IMG/VR virus record: IMGVR_UViG_3300017989_000431
Span: 1-24,267 of that record
Reading direction: 5' to 3' (one strand)
Origin: a virus
Length of the DNA stretch: 24,267 bases
The notes under the pieces are model-generated. The model made no database searches and was not told where the DNA came from. It was given only the letters and a program-made list of their open reading frames with translations. A program made the translations under genes and the position numbers. Of this stretch, positions 7,322 to 14,296 are shown one piece after another; the stretch's first letter is position 1; each line of letters begins with the position of its first letter.

Positions 7322-7719
7322 GAGATCACCGTGGCGTTGCGACCGCCGGCGAGGGCCCCGCGAGCGAAGGGATTGATCGGGGCTCCGAGGTCGTTGGCGA
7401 GCTTCGCTTGCCATTCGGCAAACTCTCGCCGGAGTTGGCGAATTTCGTTCTGGTTTGGCGTCAACTCGCCAAGCCGGAGCGCCTTGAAGCGAGAGCGGGC
7501 CTCCGACATCTGATCTTCGATGCAGTTCAACTCGCGAACGTCGCGCCGCACAAGCTCGAGCCCCTCGGCGTCGATTCGGGCGAAAGCGTCACGAACGAGG
7601 AATTCGGGTTGCGACGCGGCCGGATATCCGAGCTGGAACGACGACGCGAGCGACGACCAGTTCGCATAGCCGAGATGCCGGATGATCTGCGCCTGTTCGC
7701 GTTCTGTGAGTGCCGCCAT
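7318..7719 (-). CDS. putative head-tail adaptor (connector) protein
   Basis: A 133-aa, largely helical protein beginning 'MAALTEREQAQIIRHLGY', an opening seen in phage proteins that follow the capsid gene. The middle 'RRDVRELNCIEDQMSEARSR' and 'NEIRQLRREFAEWQAKLAND' look like coiled-coil helices. Adaptors bind the portal ring and begin the neck. Its position after the capsid and before the stopper candidate supports this. There is no ribosome site: TGCTATCCT lies 6 nt before the ATG. It overlaps the next gene by GTGA. The adaptor role is inferred. Confidence 0.65.
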   Translation of the reverse strand: MAALTEREQAQIIRHLGYANWSSLASSFQLGYPAASQPEFLVRDAFARIDAEGLELVRRDVRELNCIEDQMSEARSRFKALRLGELTPNQNEIRQLRREFAEWQAKLANDLGAPINPFARGALAGGRNATVIS

Positions 7720-7725
7720 AGGGGC

Positions 7726-7734
7726 AGGATAGCA
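7726..7734 (-). promoter_or_regulatory. extended -10 box (TGCTATCCT) 6 nt before the adaptor start
   Basis: The minus strand reads TGCTATCCT, then GCCCCT, then ATG at 7719. The same nine bases occur before the gene at 12271. No Shine-Dalgarno is present. A TAGACG sequence 19 nt upstream of the hexamer could be a poor -35. It lies in the 34-nt gap between two genes. Confidence 0.6.
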
Positions 7735-7753
7735 TGAGGCGGCGGCGACGCGT

Positions 7754-7993
7754 CTACCGCTCGCGAGGCATCCCGCGGAGGCGCCCCGCCCGGCGGCGCC
7801 GTGGGCGCTTTTGTCGCCGGGGACCGTCGGGGGCGGGCCCCGGGCCCTTGGCGGGGGTTCCGGCCTTCTCCGCGGCTTTTCGCGCCGTGTCGAGCGCGAT
7901 CGCGAGGGCTTGGCGACGGGGGCGGCCTCGCCGGCGCTCCGTTTTCACGTTGGCGGCGATCGCTCGCCGACTGCATCCCTTGCGAAGAGGCAT
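7754..7993 (-). CDS. small basic phage protein
   Basis: A 79-aa, strongly basic protein. Its first 45 residues ('MPLRKGCSRRAIAANVKTER', then 'GRPRRQALAIALDTARKA') match a small protein common in phages, with a Lys/Arg-Gly-Cys/Ser start and a 'GRPxxQAxAIAL' helix. Its function is not established. The C-terminal 34 residues are a Pro/Arg-rich tail that is not part of that core. The ATG at 7993 is preferred because GAAAGGTGAT lies a proper distance upstream. A GTG at 8002 overlapping the previous stop is the alternative and adds three residues. The charge suggests nucleic acid contact, which is inference. Confidence 0.65.
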   Translation of the reverse strand: MPLRKGCSRRAIAANVKTERRRGRPRRQALAIALDTARKAAEKAGTPAKGPGPAPDGPRRQKRPRRRRAGRLRGMPRER

Positions 7994-7998
7994 CGTGA

Positions 7999-8454
7999 TC
8001 ACCTTTCGATCATCGGCGCGAGCACTCCTCCGGCGGAACGGATCGCGTCGAGGTCGTACTGACCAGCGTCGACGATTCGCCCGGCGAGGAGCCGCACGGC
8101 TCCGCGGGGCGTCGCGATCTTGATATCGCTCATGAGGCGGAATCTTGGATGCACGATCGGGGGCGCGTCGACGTCGCCAGCGATCGGATCTGTCGGGCTC
8201 GGTGTGACGGCGGCCTCGACGGCGGCGGCCTCCTCTTCGGCCGAAGGCTCGTCGTCGGGGGCGGCCTCGAGCGGGGGCAACGTCCCGAAGTCCTCGGGGG
8301 CGGTCTCAACAGCGGCGACGCGTTCTTCGGCCTCGGCGATGGCCGCGACGAGGTCGTCTTTTCGCATCGTGCCGGGAGTGATTCCGAAATAACGGGCTCG
8401 CGCACGGAGATCGGCGACGCTCATGGCTTTCGGGTTGGATTTGGTATCGCTCAT
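7999..8454 (-). CDS. SAP/Rho-N-like domain protein of the head cluster
   Basis: A 151-aa acidic protein. Residues about 10-43 ('MSVADLRARARYFGITPGTM', then 'RKDDLVAAIAEAEE') form a helix-turn-helix unit of the SAP or Rho N-terminal type, often nucleic-acid binding and often present next to phage capsid genes. A Glu/Ala-rich linker follows, then a C-terminal domain with 'ATPRGAVRLLAGRIVDAGQY'. It could help genome entry or head completion, but that is inference. The start codon lacks a ribosome site and is preceded by TGCTATTCT at 7 nt. Confidence 0.7.
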   Translation of the reverse strand: MSDTKSNPKAMSVADLRARARYFGITPGTMRKDDLVAAIAEAEERVAAVETAPEDFGTLPPLEAAPDDEPSAEEEAAAVEAAVTPSPTDPIAGDVDAPPIVHPRFRLMSDIKIATPRGAVRLLAGRIVDAGQYDLDAIRSAGGVLAPMIER

Positions 8455-8461
8455 GCGAGCG

Positions 8462-8470
8462 AGAATAGCA
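8462..8470 (-). promoter_or_regulatory. extended -10 box (TGCTATTCT) 7 nt before the SAP-protein start
   Basis: The minus strand reads TGCTATTCT, seven bases, then ATG at 8454. It lies in the 48-nt gap after the capsid gene. A TCGACT sequence stands 19 nt upstream of the hexamer, the same spacing as the TAGACG at the adaptor gene. There is no Shine-Dalgarno. Confidence 0.6.
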
Positions 8471-8502
8471 CAGAGTCGGGCGGGAAAGTCGAGGGGCGCG
8501 TG

Positions 8503-9882
8503 CTACCCGATGGCGTGCTCGATCACGATAGCGCGACCGTAGCGGCGGCCAGTCGTGACCTCATCGGACGGGATCGCGAAGTCACCGGACCACGACCACG
8601 CCTGCCCAACGATCTGCTGGAGACGGTCGAGGGGGGCGCGCATGGTGTATCGGATGCGTTCGGTCATGACCTGGACGCCGTTGTTGACGACGGAGAAGTT
8701 CCCGATCCGACCCGTGACGCCGGCCTCGGTGATGTAGTCGGCCTCGGGGATGTAGCACTCATATAGGCTCGCCATGCCGGTGATGATCGTTCGGCCGATC
8801 CGAATGCCGTTGTTGTTGATCATCTCGGCGCCGACGTCGGGCGAGCACTCGGCCGCCGCGGCACCCGAGGAGACGAGCGTCCCGGAGTTGAGCGAGTCGG
8901 GGCACTCGGTGTTGCGATAGTGGTTGCACCCGACGGCGCGGCCGACGGAAAACTCGCGATAGGCGGCCGAATCGGGCAAAGATTCGTGGAGACGTTGCCA
9001 GTGATTGTCGCCGAAGAGCTGCGCTTCCGCCTGCGTTCCGAGGTGATGATGGAAGTACCCGTCGTCATGGTTCGGGACATTGTCGCCGCGGAGGAACGCA
9101 ACGGCGTTGATCACGTCGTCGAGCGTCAACACGTCGGCGGCGTTGATCGCGTCGACCGTGGCGCCGCCACCGACGCGATAGATACGCGGGGCGTTCGAGG
9201 CGACAACGGCTTCGCGAGCTGCGACACCGACGGTCAGGACCGCCGAGAGGGTCAGCGTTCCGGGCCCGAAGGGTGCCGACGGGTCGTCGGGGGTCGCGGC
9301 GATGACGTTGCGGTTCGGCTCGGTTCCGCCGAATGTGATCGTCAGCGGAGCGGCGGCCGAAACGGGGGTCACAACGCCGTTGACGAGCGACTCGGTGAAC
9401 CCGTTGAGGGACGCGACGCGAACCTGATTCGCGCCGATGGCGGCGACGGCGACGGCCGCGGAGTTGCCGGAGCAATAGGCCCGGAACAGGCGGTTCCGCG
9501 AGATCTGGTTGAGCGTCTGGCCAGCGTTCAAGCCGAGTTGCTTCGTGTCCCGGAGGAGTTTCGACGCGAGCGCGGCGCGACTCGAGGGCATGTGAGTGTC
9601 GATCGCGTTGCCGTACTGGGCAGCCTGCGCGCTCCACTGCTCGACGGCATAGGTTGACGGGGTCGGGTCGGTTCCGGGAATCAACGCGGTGATCGCGACG
9701 GGGATCAAGCCCGTGCGCGTCATCAACTTGACTTCGCCGACGTTGGCGTCCCAGCGTTCCGGCGTCGCATCCATGCGGAACATGAGCCGGGGGAACATGG
9801 CGTCGCGGAAAACGCGCTCGAGCGTGTTGTCTTGAAGAACGGCCGCGATTGCGGGGTCGAATCCTGCGAGCGAAACGGGCAT
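8503..9882 (-). CDS. major capsid protein (HK97-fold type)
   Basis: A 459-aa protein directly after a scaffold-like gene. The N-terminal helix region ('LQDNTLERVFRDAMFPRLMF'), the central 'TLDDVINAVAFLRGDNVPNH' helix with 'GYFHHHLGTQAEAQLF', and the C-terminal 'GIRIGRTIITGMASLYECYI' and 'VQVMTERIRYTMRAPLDRL' segments follow the order of HK97-fold capsid proteins, including the late beta strands used to bind neighbours. It forms the icosahedral shell around the scaffold. The start follows the strongest ribosome site in the window (AGGAGGAAAG), fitting high expression. Several Cys residues in the C-terminal half could form cross-links. The 148-bp upstream gap carries a possible promoter. Confidence 0.85.
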   Translation of the reverse strand: MPVSLAGFDPAIAAVLQDNTLERVFRDAMFPRLMFRMDATPERWDANVGEVKLMTRTGLIPVAITALIPGTDPTPSTYAVEQWSAQAAQYGNAIDTHMPSSRAALASKLLRDTKQLGLNAGQTLNQISRNRLFRAYCSGNSAAVAVAAIGANQVRVASLNGFTESLVNGVVTPVSAAAPLTITFGGTEPNRNVIAATPDDPSAPFGPGTLTLSAVLTVGVAAREAVVASNAPRIYRVGGGATVDAINAADVLTLDDVINAVAFLRGDNVPNHDDGYFHHHLGTQAEAQLFGDNHWQRLHESLPDSAAYREFSVGRAVGCNHYRNTECPDSLNSGTLVSSGAAAAECSPDVGAEMINNNGIRIGRTIITGMASLYECYIPEADYITEAGVTGRIGNFSVVNNGVQVMTERIRYTMRAPLDRLQQIVGQAWSWSGDFAIPSDEVTTGRRYGRAIVIEHAIG

Positions 9883-9987
9883 GGTCTTTCCTCCTCTGAA
9901 TCCAAATCATCCTTGGACGTCGAGGAGCCCGATCCGCCTGTTACCGCCGGCGTCGCGTGGGGGCCCTCTCCTGTCCGATCCGTGTTC

Positions 9988-10017
9988 AAAGTACCGCAGA
10001 TCGGGAGGGGCGTGCAA
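9988..10017 (-). promoter_or_regulatory. possible sigma70-type promoter for the capsid gene
   Basis: On the minus strand TTGCAC (10017-10012) and TACTTT (9993-9988) are separated by 18 nt, about 100 nt before the capsid start. TTGCAC is the same -35-like hexamer as in the plus-strand recombination promoter. The -10 matches TAnnnT but is otherwise poor. The rest of this 148-bp non-coding gap shows only the strong ribosome site. Confidence 0.35.
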
Positions 10018-10030
10018 ACGGGCGGGAAAA

Positions 10031-10750
10031 TCAGCCGTGGAAACCGAGGTCAGCGAGGCGGCGTTTGACGTCTTCGGGGCTTGCCGCCATCGCGTCGAAT
10101 TCGCCGGGGGTCTCGGGGCGGGGCGGGGGTCCGTCCTGGTTGTGCGTCGTGTTCGCGCCTGGCGGCGTGCCAGGGGCGGCGGCGATACCGAGAGCGGCCT
10201 TGTGTTGGTCGCTCGCGGCGATCTCGTCAAGGAACGCGGCCTCGTCGAAGTCTGCGCCCTCGTCGAGCGATGCGATCTTCTGATCGACAAGGTACAGGGC
10301 ATAGTCGGCGTTCGAAATCCCGCGCTCGACGAAGAGCCCTCGAAGGTGCGTCTCCGCGCGAAGCTCGTCGAGTTCTTCGCGAAGCGACTTTGCGCTTTCG
10401 GCCTCCGTCCCGTGTTTCTGTTCCCAGTCCGCGATCTCGGCCTTGAGCCGTTCGACCTCGGAAAGCTCTGCGCGTTGTCGTTCCTGCTCGGCCTTCTCGG
10501 CCTCGGAGAGACGCTCGCGCATGGCGACGACGTCGTCGGGGCTCTCGAGGCCGAGCTTCCGCAGCAAGGCCGCCTCGTGACGCTTGAGGCGCTCGTCGAG
10601 TTGCGCCGTCGTCATGGAAATTGTCGCCGGGGGCTCCGGGGCTCCGTCGGCCGCGTCGGCTGGCGGTTCCGATGGCGCCGGGGGCGCGGCGGGTTCGGCG
10701 CCCGGAGGCGTCGCCGGGGGCGTGACGGTCGGATCTGTCGATTCTGGCAT
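10031..10750 (-). CDS. capsid scaffold protein
   Basis: A 239-aa acidic protein. Residues 1-45 are Pro/Ala/Glu-rich and disordered. Residues about 48-135 form a long charged coiled coil ('AEQERQ', 'LSEVERLKAEIADWEQKHG'). The remainder contains 'GISNADYALYLVDQKIASLD', a Pro-rich linker and a short C-terminal helical unit ('SPEDVKRRLADLGFHG'). This build, and the position immediately upstream of the capsid gene, are typical of phage scaffold proteins, which guide shell assembly and then leave. A similar C-terminal helix pair binds the capsid protein in other scaffolds. Ribosome site CAGGAG is well placed. No protease motif was seen. Confidence 0.82.
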   Translation of the reverse strand: MPESTDPTVTPPATPPGAEPAAPPAPSEPPADAADGAPEPPATISMTTAQLDERLKRHEAALLRKLGLESPDDVVAMRERLSEAEKAEQERQRAELSEVERLKAEIADWEQKHGTEAESAKSLREELDELRAETHLRGLFVERGISNADYALYLVDQKIASLDEGADFDEAAFLDEIAASDQHKAALGIAAAPGTPPGANTTHNQDGPPPRPETPGEFDAMAASPEDVKRRLADLGFHG

Positions 10751-10788
10751 GGTGGTCTCTCCTGGTCTAGGGGGTGTCGGTGGTCTCC

Positions 10789-10806
10789 GTCGGCGTCATC
10801 GCCGAC
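10789..10806 (-). terminator. GC hairpin between the repeat virion gene and the scaffold gene
   Basis: GTCGGCG (10789-10795), TCAT, CGCCGAC (10800-10806) form a perfect 7-bp stem with a 4-nt loop, starting a few bases after the stop codon at 10810. No T tract follows, so it is either a weak terminator or an mRNA-end or processing stem that could set different levels for the flanking genes. Confidence 0.4.
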
Positions 10807-10809
10807 CGA

Positions 10810-11478
10810 TTAGGACAGATCGAACGAGGCTTCGAGCCGCGTTCCGGCGTCGTCCTTCGCCTGGCCAACGCCAGGGAACGCGTAATAGGAAACGGTCGCG
10901 GTACACGCGACGGCGGCCTCGGCGGCGACGAACTGCACACCGTTTCCGTCGAGCGTGACGGCGCAACCACTGCCGGCGAGGGCGCCGGCCGCCGTCCCGC
11001 GGGCCTCGGGGACCTTCGCGCCGGGGGTCACGGCCGGGGCGTTGAGGGTCGCGCTCACGATCTGGATCGCGCCCTTCGAGCCGGAGAGCGTGCCGAGCCC
11101 GCCCGCGGTCACGGCAATGATCTCGTCCTCGACGAGTTCGCCTTCGACGGGGACATACGTAACTTCACATTCGGTCACGACGTCAGCGGCGGCGAACTGA
11201 ATGTTCCCATCCTCATTGATCGCGCAATCTCCGGCGGCCGGCGGGATCGTCTCTTTCTTCGAGACGTCGGCCTCTCCGGTGTTCGCGCCGGCGGCCGTGA
11301 TGAAACAGGAGAGGATCGTTCGCGCCGGGCGCGACGGCGTCGCGATGTGCGCGGTCACGGCGAGCTGCTCCGTCCGCGGAAGCACCTCGAGGGTCCGCCC
11401 CGCCTCGAGCAGACGGAGAAGATCCGAAACGTTGTTCGGGTTCGACTTGTTGAGTTCGGCTTTCACGGTCGACGACAT
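10810..11478 (-). CDS. virion protein with two tandem Cys-containing repeats
   Basis: A 222-aa beta-rich protein upstream of the scaffold gene. After a helical start ('SDLLRLLEAGRTLEVLPRTE') it contains two similar units at about residues 56-113 and 139-203. Both include a 'CA(I/V)...DGN..QF.AA.....C..T' pattern: C85/C104 in the first, C172/C192 in the second. The paired Cys suggest a disulfide per unit, as would suit an exposed decoration or fibre protein. Its place in the head cluster and its composition support a structural role; the exact function is unknown. The ATG at 11478 has AAAGGGA about 10 nt upstream, and a TGTTAGATT box lies further up. Confidence 0.65.
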   Translation of the reverse strand: MSSTVKAELNKSNPNNVSDLLRLLEAGRTLEVLPRTEQLAVTAHIATPSRPARTILSCFITAAGANTGEADVSKKETIPPAAGDCAINEDGNIQFAAADVVTECEVTYVPVEGELVEDEIIAVTAGGLGTLSGSKGAIQIVSATLNAPAVTPGAKVPEARGTAAGALAGSGCAVTLDGNGVQFVAAEAAVACTATVSYYAFPGVGQAKDDAGTRLEASFDLS

Positions 11479-11509
11479 GGCTTTTCGTTCCCTTTCTCGT
11501 CTCGCGACG

Positions 11510-11518
11510 AATCTAACA
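11510..11518 (-). promoter_or_regulatory. extended -10 box (TGTTAGATT) upstream of the repeat virion gene
   Basis: On the minus strand TGTTAGATT fits TGnTAnnnT and lies about 30 nt before the ATG at 11478, leaving a short leader with a ribosome site (AAAGGGA). It is in the 61-bp gap after the preceding gene. No clear -35 was found. Confidence 0.4.
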
Positions 11519-11539
11519 CATGACCACGATCATCCACTC

Positions 11540-12271
11540 TCACGACCGACCGGCGGCGATGATCTCGACCGTGGCGTTTCCGCTGATTTGGGCGGCCGTC
11601 GGCTTGCGGCTCGACGTGCCGGAGAACTCCGCGAGGAACAGGCCCGAGATCGTCACGTCCTGTCCCTTGGCGGGGGTGATTGTTGGCGAGGAGCCGGCAT
11701 CGAGGCCGAGTTGAGCGGCGCCCGTGCCGGCGAACGACAGGAGCCCTTCCGCGCCGGCGACGGCCGTGGCAACGCCGGTGATGTGGATCTGGCCTGCGAC
11801 GACGTCGGCCCGCGGCGTGGCGATGCCAGCGAGCGCCATAGCGGCATTGATCCGGGCGGCGCATTGCGCGGCGCTCTGATCGGCGGCGTCAAAAGTCGTG
11901 GTGACGGCGACACCGTCGATCGTCGTGATCAGTGTCTCCCCGCCACCAAATCCCGTTGGGAACGCGCCGGCGACGGCTTGCGCGTCGGCGGGGACGGCGT
12001 CGAGCCGAAGCACAACGTCATTGTCCGACCGAAGGAACAGGAATTCGATTTCGGAGAGGTCGTCGACGCCGTCGAGGTCGTCGAACGCGTCGCCCGGGTC
12101 GCCCGTGGTCGAGACTTGCTGCGACGTGCAAGCGACCGCGTCAGCGTATCGTTGAGACGACGAGCACCCCGAGGCGCCAAGCGCCAGATCCTTCGTACAT
12201 GCGCCGTTGCCGCCGAGATTACGATCGGTCTGTACGGTCAACGTCCCGTCGGTTTGGATGAGCTTCGCCAT
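11540..12271 (-). CDS. virion protein carrying a sheath-like beta module
   Basis: A 243-aa protein. Residues 1-60 are Cys-containing and Gly/Ser/Thr-rich. Residues 71-92 ('DLSEIEFLFLRSDNDVVLRL') look like beta strands. Residues 109-193 form a unit with 'GGETLITTIDG', 'DQSAAQCAARINAAM' and 'AAQLGL', which resembles residues 180-260 of the tail sheath encoded here and the general G-x-x-I-x-I-D-G...A-x-x-I-N pattern of flagellin/hook-type modules. It is probably a structural protein of the head or tail surface, but the family is not recognised. It has no ribosome site: TGCTATCCT stands 7 nt before the ATG. It is the first late gene after the recombination pair. Confidence 0.6.
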   Translation of the reverse strand: MAKLIQTDGTLTVQTDRNLGGNGACTKDLALGASGCSSSQRYADAVACTSQQVSTTGDPGDAFDDLDGVDDLSEIEFLFLRSDNDVVLRLDAVPADAQAVAGAFPTGFGGGETLITTIDGVAVTTTFDAADQSAAQCAARINAAMALAGIATPRADVVAGQIHITGVATAVAGAEGLLSFAGTGAAQLGLDAGSSPTITPAKGQDVTISGLFLAEFSGTSSRKPTAAQISGNATVEIIAAGRS

Positions 12272-12278
12272 GGAGGCG

Positions 12279-12287
12279 AGGATAGCA
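12279..12287 (-). promoter_or_regulatory. extended -10 box (TGCTATCCT) 7 nt before the 243-aa virion gene
   Basis: The minus strand reads TGCTATCCT, seven bases, then ATG at 12271. A TTGATC that could act as -35 lies 15 nt upstream of the hexamer, overlapping the end of the annealing-protein gene. No Shine-Dalgarno is present. This box would restart transcription of late genes at the boundary with the recombination module. Confidence 0.6.
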
Positions 12288-12301
12288 CGGGGGGGGAATG
12301 A

Positions 12302-13351
12302 TCAAGATTTGGTGTCGGCGTCGCCCGCCGGCGCCTCGTAATCGTCGGGCGGTTCGTCGGCATGAACACCGAGATCCTGTTGCTCCGGGGGAGGGCTCGA
12401 GTCGGCCTTCTTTTCGGCCGTCGACTTGCCGCCTCGTTTCCTGGTCTTCGGTGGGGCAGAACCCGCCGGCGTCTCCGGGGCGACATCGTCGAGCGTGATC
12501 GGCTCCTCGCCCTTCGGCGGGGTCGGCGAAAAAAACTCCGCTGGCGCGGAGTGCCCGTCTCGGAGCGCGGCATAAATCCGCCGGAGGCCCGACAACTCGG
12601 CTTCAGAGATCGAATCGAGACGGTGCCCGATCCTCGTCTCGAGTTGCGAGAGCGTGACACCAAATCTGTCGAACTCGGCCGCCATCTTTCGCGCCCGGTC
12701 TTGAATCGGGACGTCTTTTGCTCGCTTTCGAAGCGTCGCGTTGCAGGCGTCGAGGGCGTCTTCGACGACGTCGCCGGGGATCACGGCGAGGATACAGGCC
12801 CGGACGCGACGAGCGCCCTGATTGGCGGTCATTTCGTAAACGTCGCGGGGGTCGGTGAGCCGTTGCACGCGGCCTCGGGCCTGCCTCTCGTGCTTCACGA
12901 CGAAAACCCTCGTCGAACGAACGTTGCTCTCGAGATCCCAGCAATACGCTTGCATGACGCTTTCGCCGTCGCGGCGTTCGACCTCGGCGATCCCGAAATC
13001 AAGATTCCCCCACGCCCGCGCGAGGGCCTCGGCAAGGCGGATCGTCGGCCCGGTGACGGTCTGCCCTCCCCGGGGGAACGCGTATTGGCTCTGTTCGGCG
13101 AGGCGGGGCCGCTGACACGATCGCATGACCCTTGTGTAGGCGGCGCGTTCGTCGCGCGGAAACTTCTGCGCGACCACCATGGCGGCCTGGACTTCGGCCA
13201 TGGCACGGGACGCCGACGCCTCGACGCGTGCCAGGTCCGCGCCTCGATCGGGCCCGCCGAAATCGGTGAGTCCCGCGCCGGGGTCGTCGTAGTTGGCGAA
13301 ATCGCCGCCGCCGTTGCGGTTCACGATCGCTCTTCCGTTTCTGTCATTCAT
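12302..13351 (-). CDS. probable single-strand annealing / recombination-associated protein
   Basis: A 349-aa protein belonging to a conserved phage group. The key stretches are 'AMVVAQKFPRDERAAYTRVM', 'CQRPRLAEQSQYAFPRGGQT', 'GPTIRLAEALARAWGNLDFG', 'DPRDVYEMTANQGARRVRAC' and 'AVIPGDVVEDALDACN'. The segment at about 250-290 ('RIGHRLDSISEAELSGLRRI' onward) is like the C-terminal domain found on phage annealing proteins. Members lie next to RecB-type nucleases, as here. The last 70 residues are an acidic Pro-rich tail. The role, annealing strands made by the neighbouring nuclease, is inferred from this pairing. Its ATG lies within the 3' end of the nuclease gene (8-nt overlap), with GGAAAGGTGAT upstream. 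Confidence 0.65.
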   Translation of the reverse strand: MNDRNGRAIVNRNGGGDFANYDDPGAGLTDFGGPDRGADLARVEASASRAMAEVQAAMVVAQKFPRDERAAYTRVMRSCQRPRLAEQSQYAFPRGGQTVTGPTIRLAEALARAWGNLDFGIAEVERRDGESVMQAYCWDLESNVRSTRVFVVKHERQARGRVQRLTDPRDVYEMTANQGARRVRACILAVIPGDVVEDALDACNATLRKRAKDVPIQDRARKMAAEFDRFGVTLSQLETRIGHRLDSISEAELSGLRRIYAALRDGHSAPAEFFSPTPPKGEEPITLDDVAPETPAGSAPPKTRKRGGKSTAEKKADSSPPPEQQDLGVHADEPPDDYEAPAGDADTKS

Positions 13352-14204
13352 GAAAAATCACCTTTCCAACGACGTAGGGACACGTCGAGTAATAGCCGCA
13401 CCAACGCGCCGAACACCACCATGCGCCATCGGGGGCGGGCGGGAACACGCCGGCCGAGATCCCGACGGCGACGGCGTTGATCGTTTTCAAGAGCGCTGCG
13501 ACGTGGTCGTCGGTGCGCTGCGACTCGACAAGTACGGCCTTGGGCCCTCGCTTTTGACTGAGTACCTGGCGAATCCCGACGCCGTGGGGAAGCGTGCCCG
13601 TTCGGTGGCGCCATCCCATGGCGTACCAGGAGAGTTGACGGTCGCCGTCGACGTCGGCTTGGCTCCTGGTCTTCGTCCCCGTCTTGAGGTCTTCGACGAT
13701 AACGGCCGAATCGCCCTCCGGGTAAGCGACGAGGTCTTCGCGCTCATGCGCCACATCGAGATAACCGAGAAGTGAAATCCCGAGCCGTTCGACGGGGATC
13801 TCGATCTGCTCTTCAACGGCGATGGGGTAGCGGATCTGCGGCGCGACCTTGTCCGCGAAGCACCCCGCGAGCGTCGCGGTTCGGTCGCGCGCCTCGCCGA
13901 TGACAATATCGGTGCCTCGGTCGGCCTCGGCGCCCAAATCGACCTCCCCGGCCTCGTCGACGTCTCCGTCATATACAGCGACGGCGAGGTCGACGACGTC
14001 GGCCCTCGGCATCTCCTCGCCCGTGTCCATGACCCGACGATGGCGGCCTTCGGCTCCACCGTGGACCCCGCGACCGACGAGCATAGCGACCCCAGGCGGG
14101 CGGCGGTCCCCCTCGACATAGCGGCGGCGGTACTGCTCGCCACACTTCGCGTACATCCCAACCTGAGATGGTGAGAGATGGTCTGTTGGCAGCACGATCG
14201 GCAT
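13344..14204 (-). CDS. RecB/Cas4-type PD-(D/E)XK nuclease with probable Fe-S cluster
   Basis: A 286-aa protein. It opens with 'LSPSQVGMYAKCGEQYRRRY' (the usual start of RecB-like phage nucleases), then G45-R-G-V-H48, D150 in 'LLGYLDV', D172-x-K174 in 'VEDLKTG' and Q190 in 'QLSWYAMG', which are the active-site set of the family. Cys21 with Cys264, Cys269 and Cys275 match the four-Cys arrangement that binds an iron-sulfur cluster in Cas4 and AddB. It probably resects DNA ends for recombination with the overlapping annealing-protein gene. The ATG at 14204 has AAAGGA at a good distance and follows the divergent promoter. An in-frame extension to 14573 is open but would run across that promoter and the opposite gene. 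Confidence 0.85.
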   Translation of the reverse strand: MPIVLPTDHLSPSQVGMYAKCGEQYRRRYVEGDRRPPGVAMLVGRGVHGGAEGRHRRVMDTGEEMPRADVVDLAVAVYDGDVDEAGEVDLGAEADRGTDIVIGEARDRTATLAGCFADKVAPQIRYPIAVEEQIEIPVERLGISLLGYLDVAHEREDLVAYPEGDSAVIVEDLKTGTKTRSQADVDGDRQLSWYAMGWRHRTGTLPHGVGIRQVLSQKRGPKAVLVESQRTDDHVAALLKTINAVAVGISAGVFPPAPDGAWWCSARWCGYYSTCPYVVGKVIFHE

Positions 14205-14250
14205 GTGGTCTGTCCTTTCCCCGGGGCGTCGCCCGGTGCATTTTTGAAAC

Positions 14251-14278
14251 ATTATCCGTTGCACCGAGTTCCGGTCAA
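14251..14278 (-). promoter_or_regulatory. sigma70-type promoter for the nuclease/annealing operon
   Basis: The minus strand carries TTGACC (14278-14273), a 16-nt spacer and GATAAT (14256-14251), each hexamer matching the bacterial consensus at five of six positions. The leader that follows includes a short GC hairpin (14219-14234) and a Shine-Dalgarno before the ATG at 14204. Confidence 0.7.
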
Positions 14279-14286
14279 GGGGTATT
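14259..14286 (+). promoter_or_regulatory. sigma70-type promoter for the plus-strand operon
   Basis: TTGCAC (14259-14264), a 16-nt spacer and GGTATT (14281-14286) are the exact mirror positions of the minus-strand promoter about a centre at 14268/14269. The -10 is weak as aligned. TATTGT two bases downstream is an alternative. The leader leads to GGAAGGAAAGG before the GTG at 14335. Confidence 0.5.
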
Positions 14287-14296
14287 GTTTCAGAAA

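Larger units (their letters stand above)
14241..14296. promoter_or_regulatory. symmetrical operator-like inverted repeat in the divergent promoter
   Basis: A 17-bp arm at 14241-14257 (with TGAAACA at 14245-14251) is matched in inverse orientation at 14280-14296 (TGTTTCA at 14286-14292), 14 of 17 positions agreeing. The arms overlap the two -10 regions of the divergent promoters. Each arm could bind the same regulator and so control both directions together. The winged-helix protein at 16369-16623 is a candidate binder, by location only. Confidence 0.6.

Noticed and set aside
5840-7513. Plus-strand open frame of 557 codons
   Set aside because: It is antisense to four coupled neck genes, including a clear gp10-like protein. 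No ribosome site or domain.
12289-12296. Poly-G run of 8 (and a similar run near 2700) as a regulatory or phase-variable tract
   Set aside because: The first lies between a stop codon and the next promoter box, and the second lies just past the end of the tail tube gene. Slippage there would change no frame.
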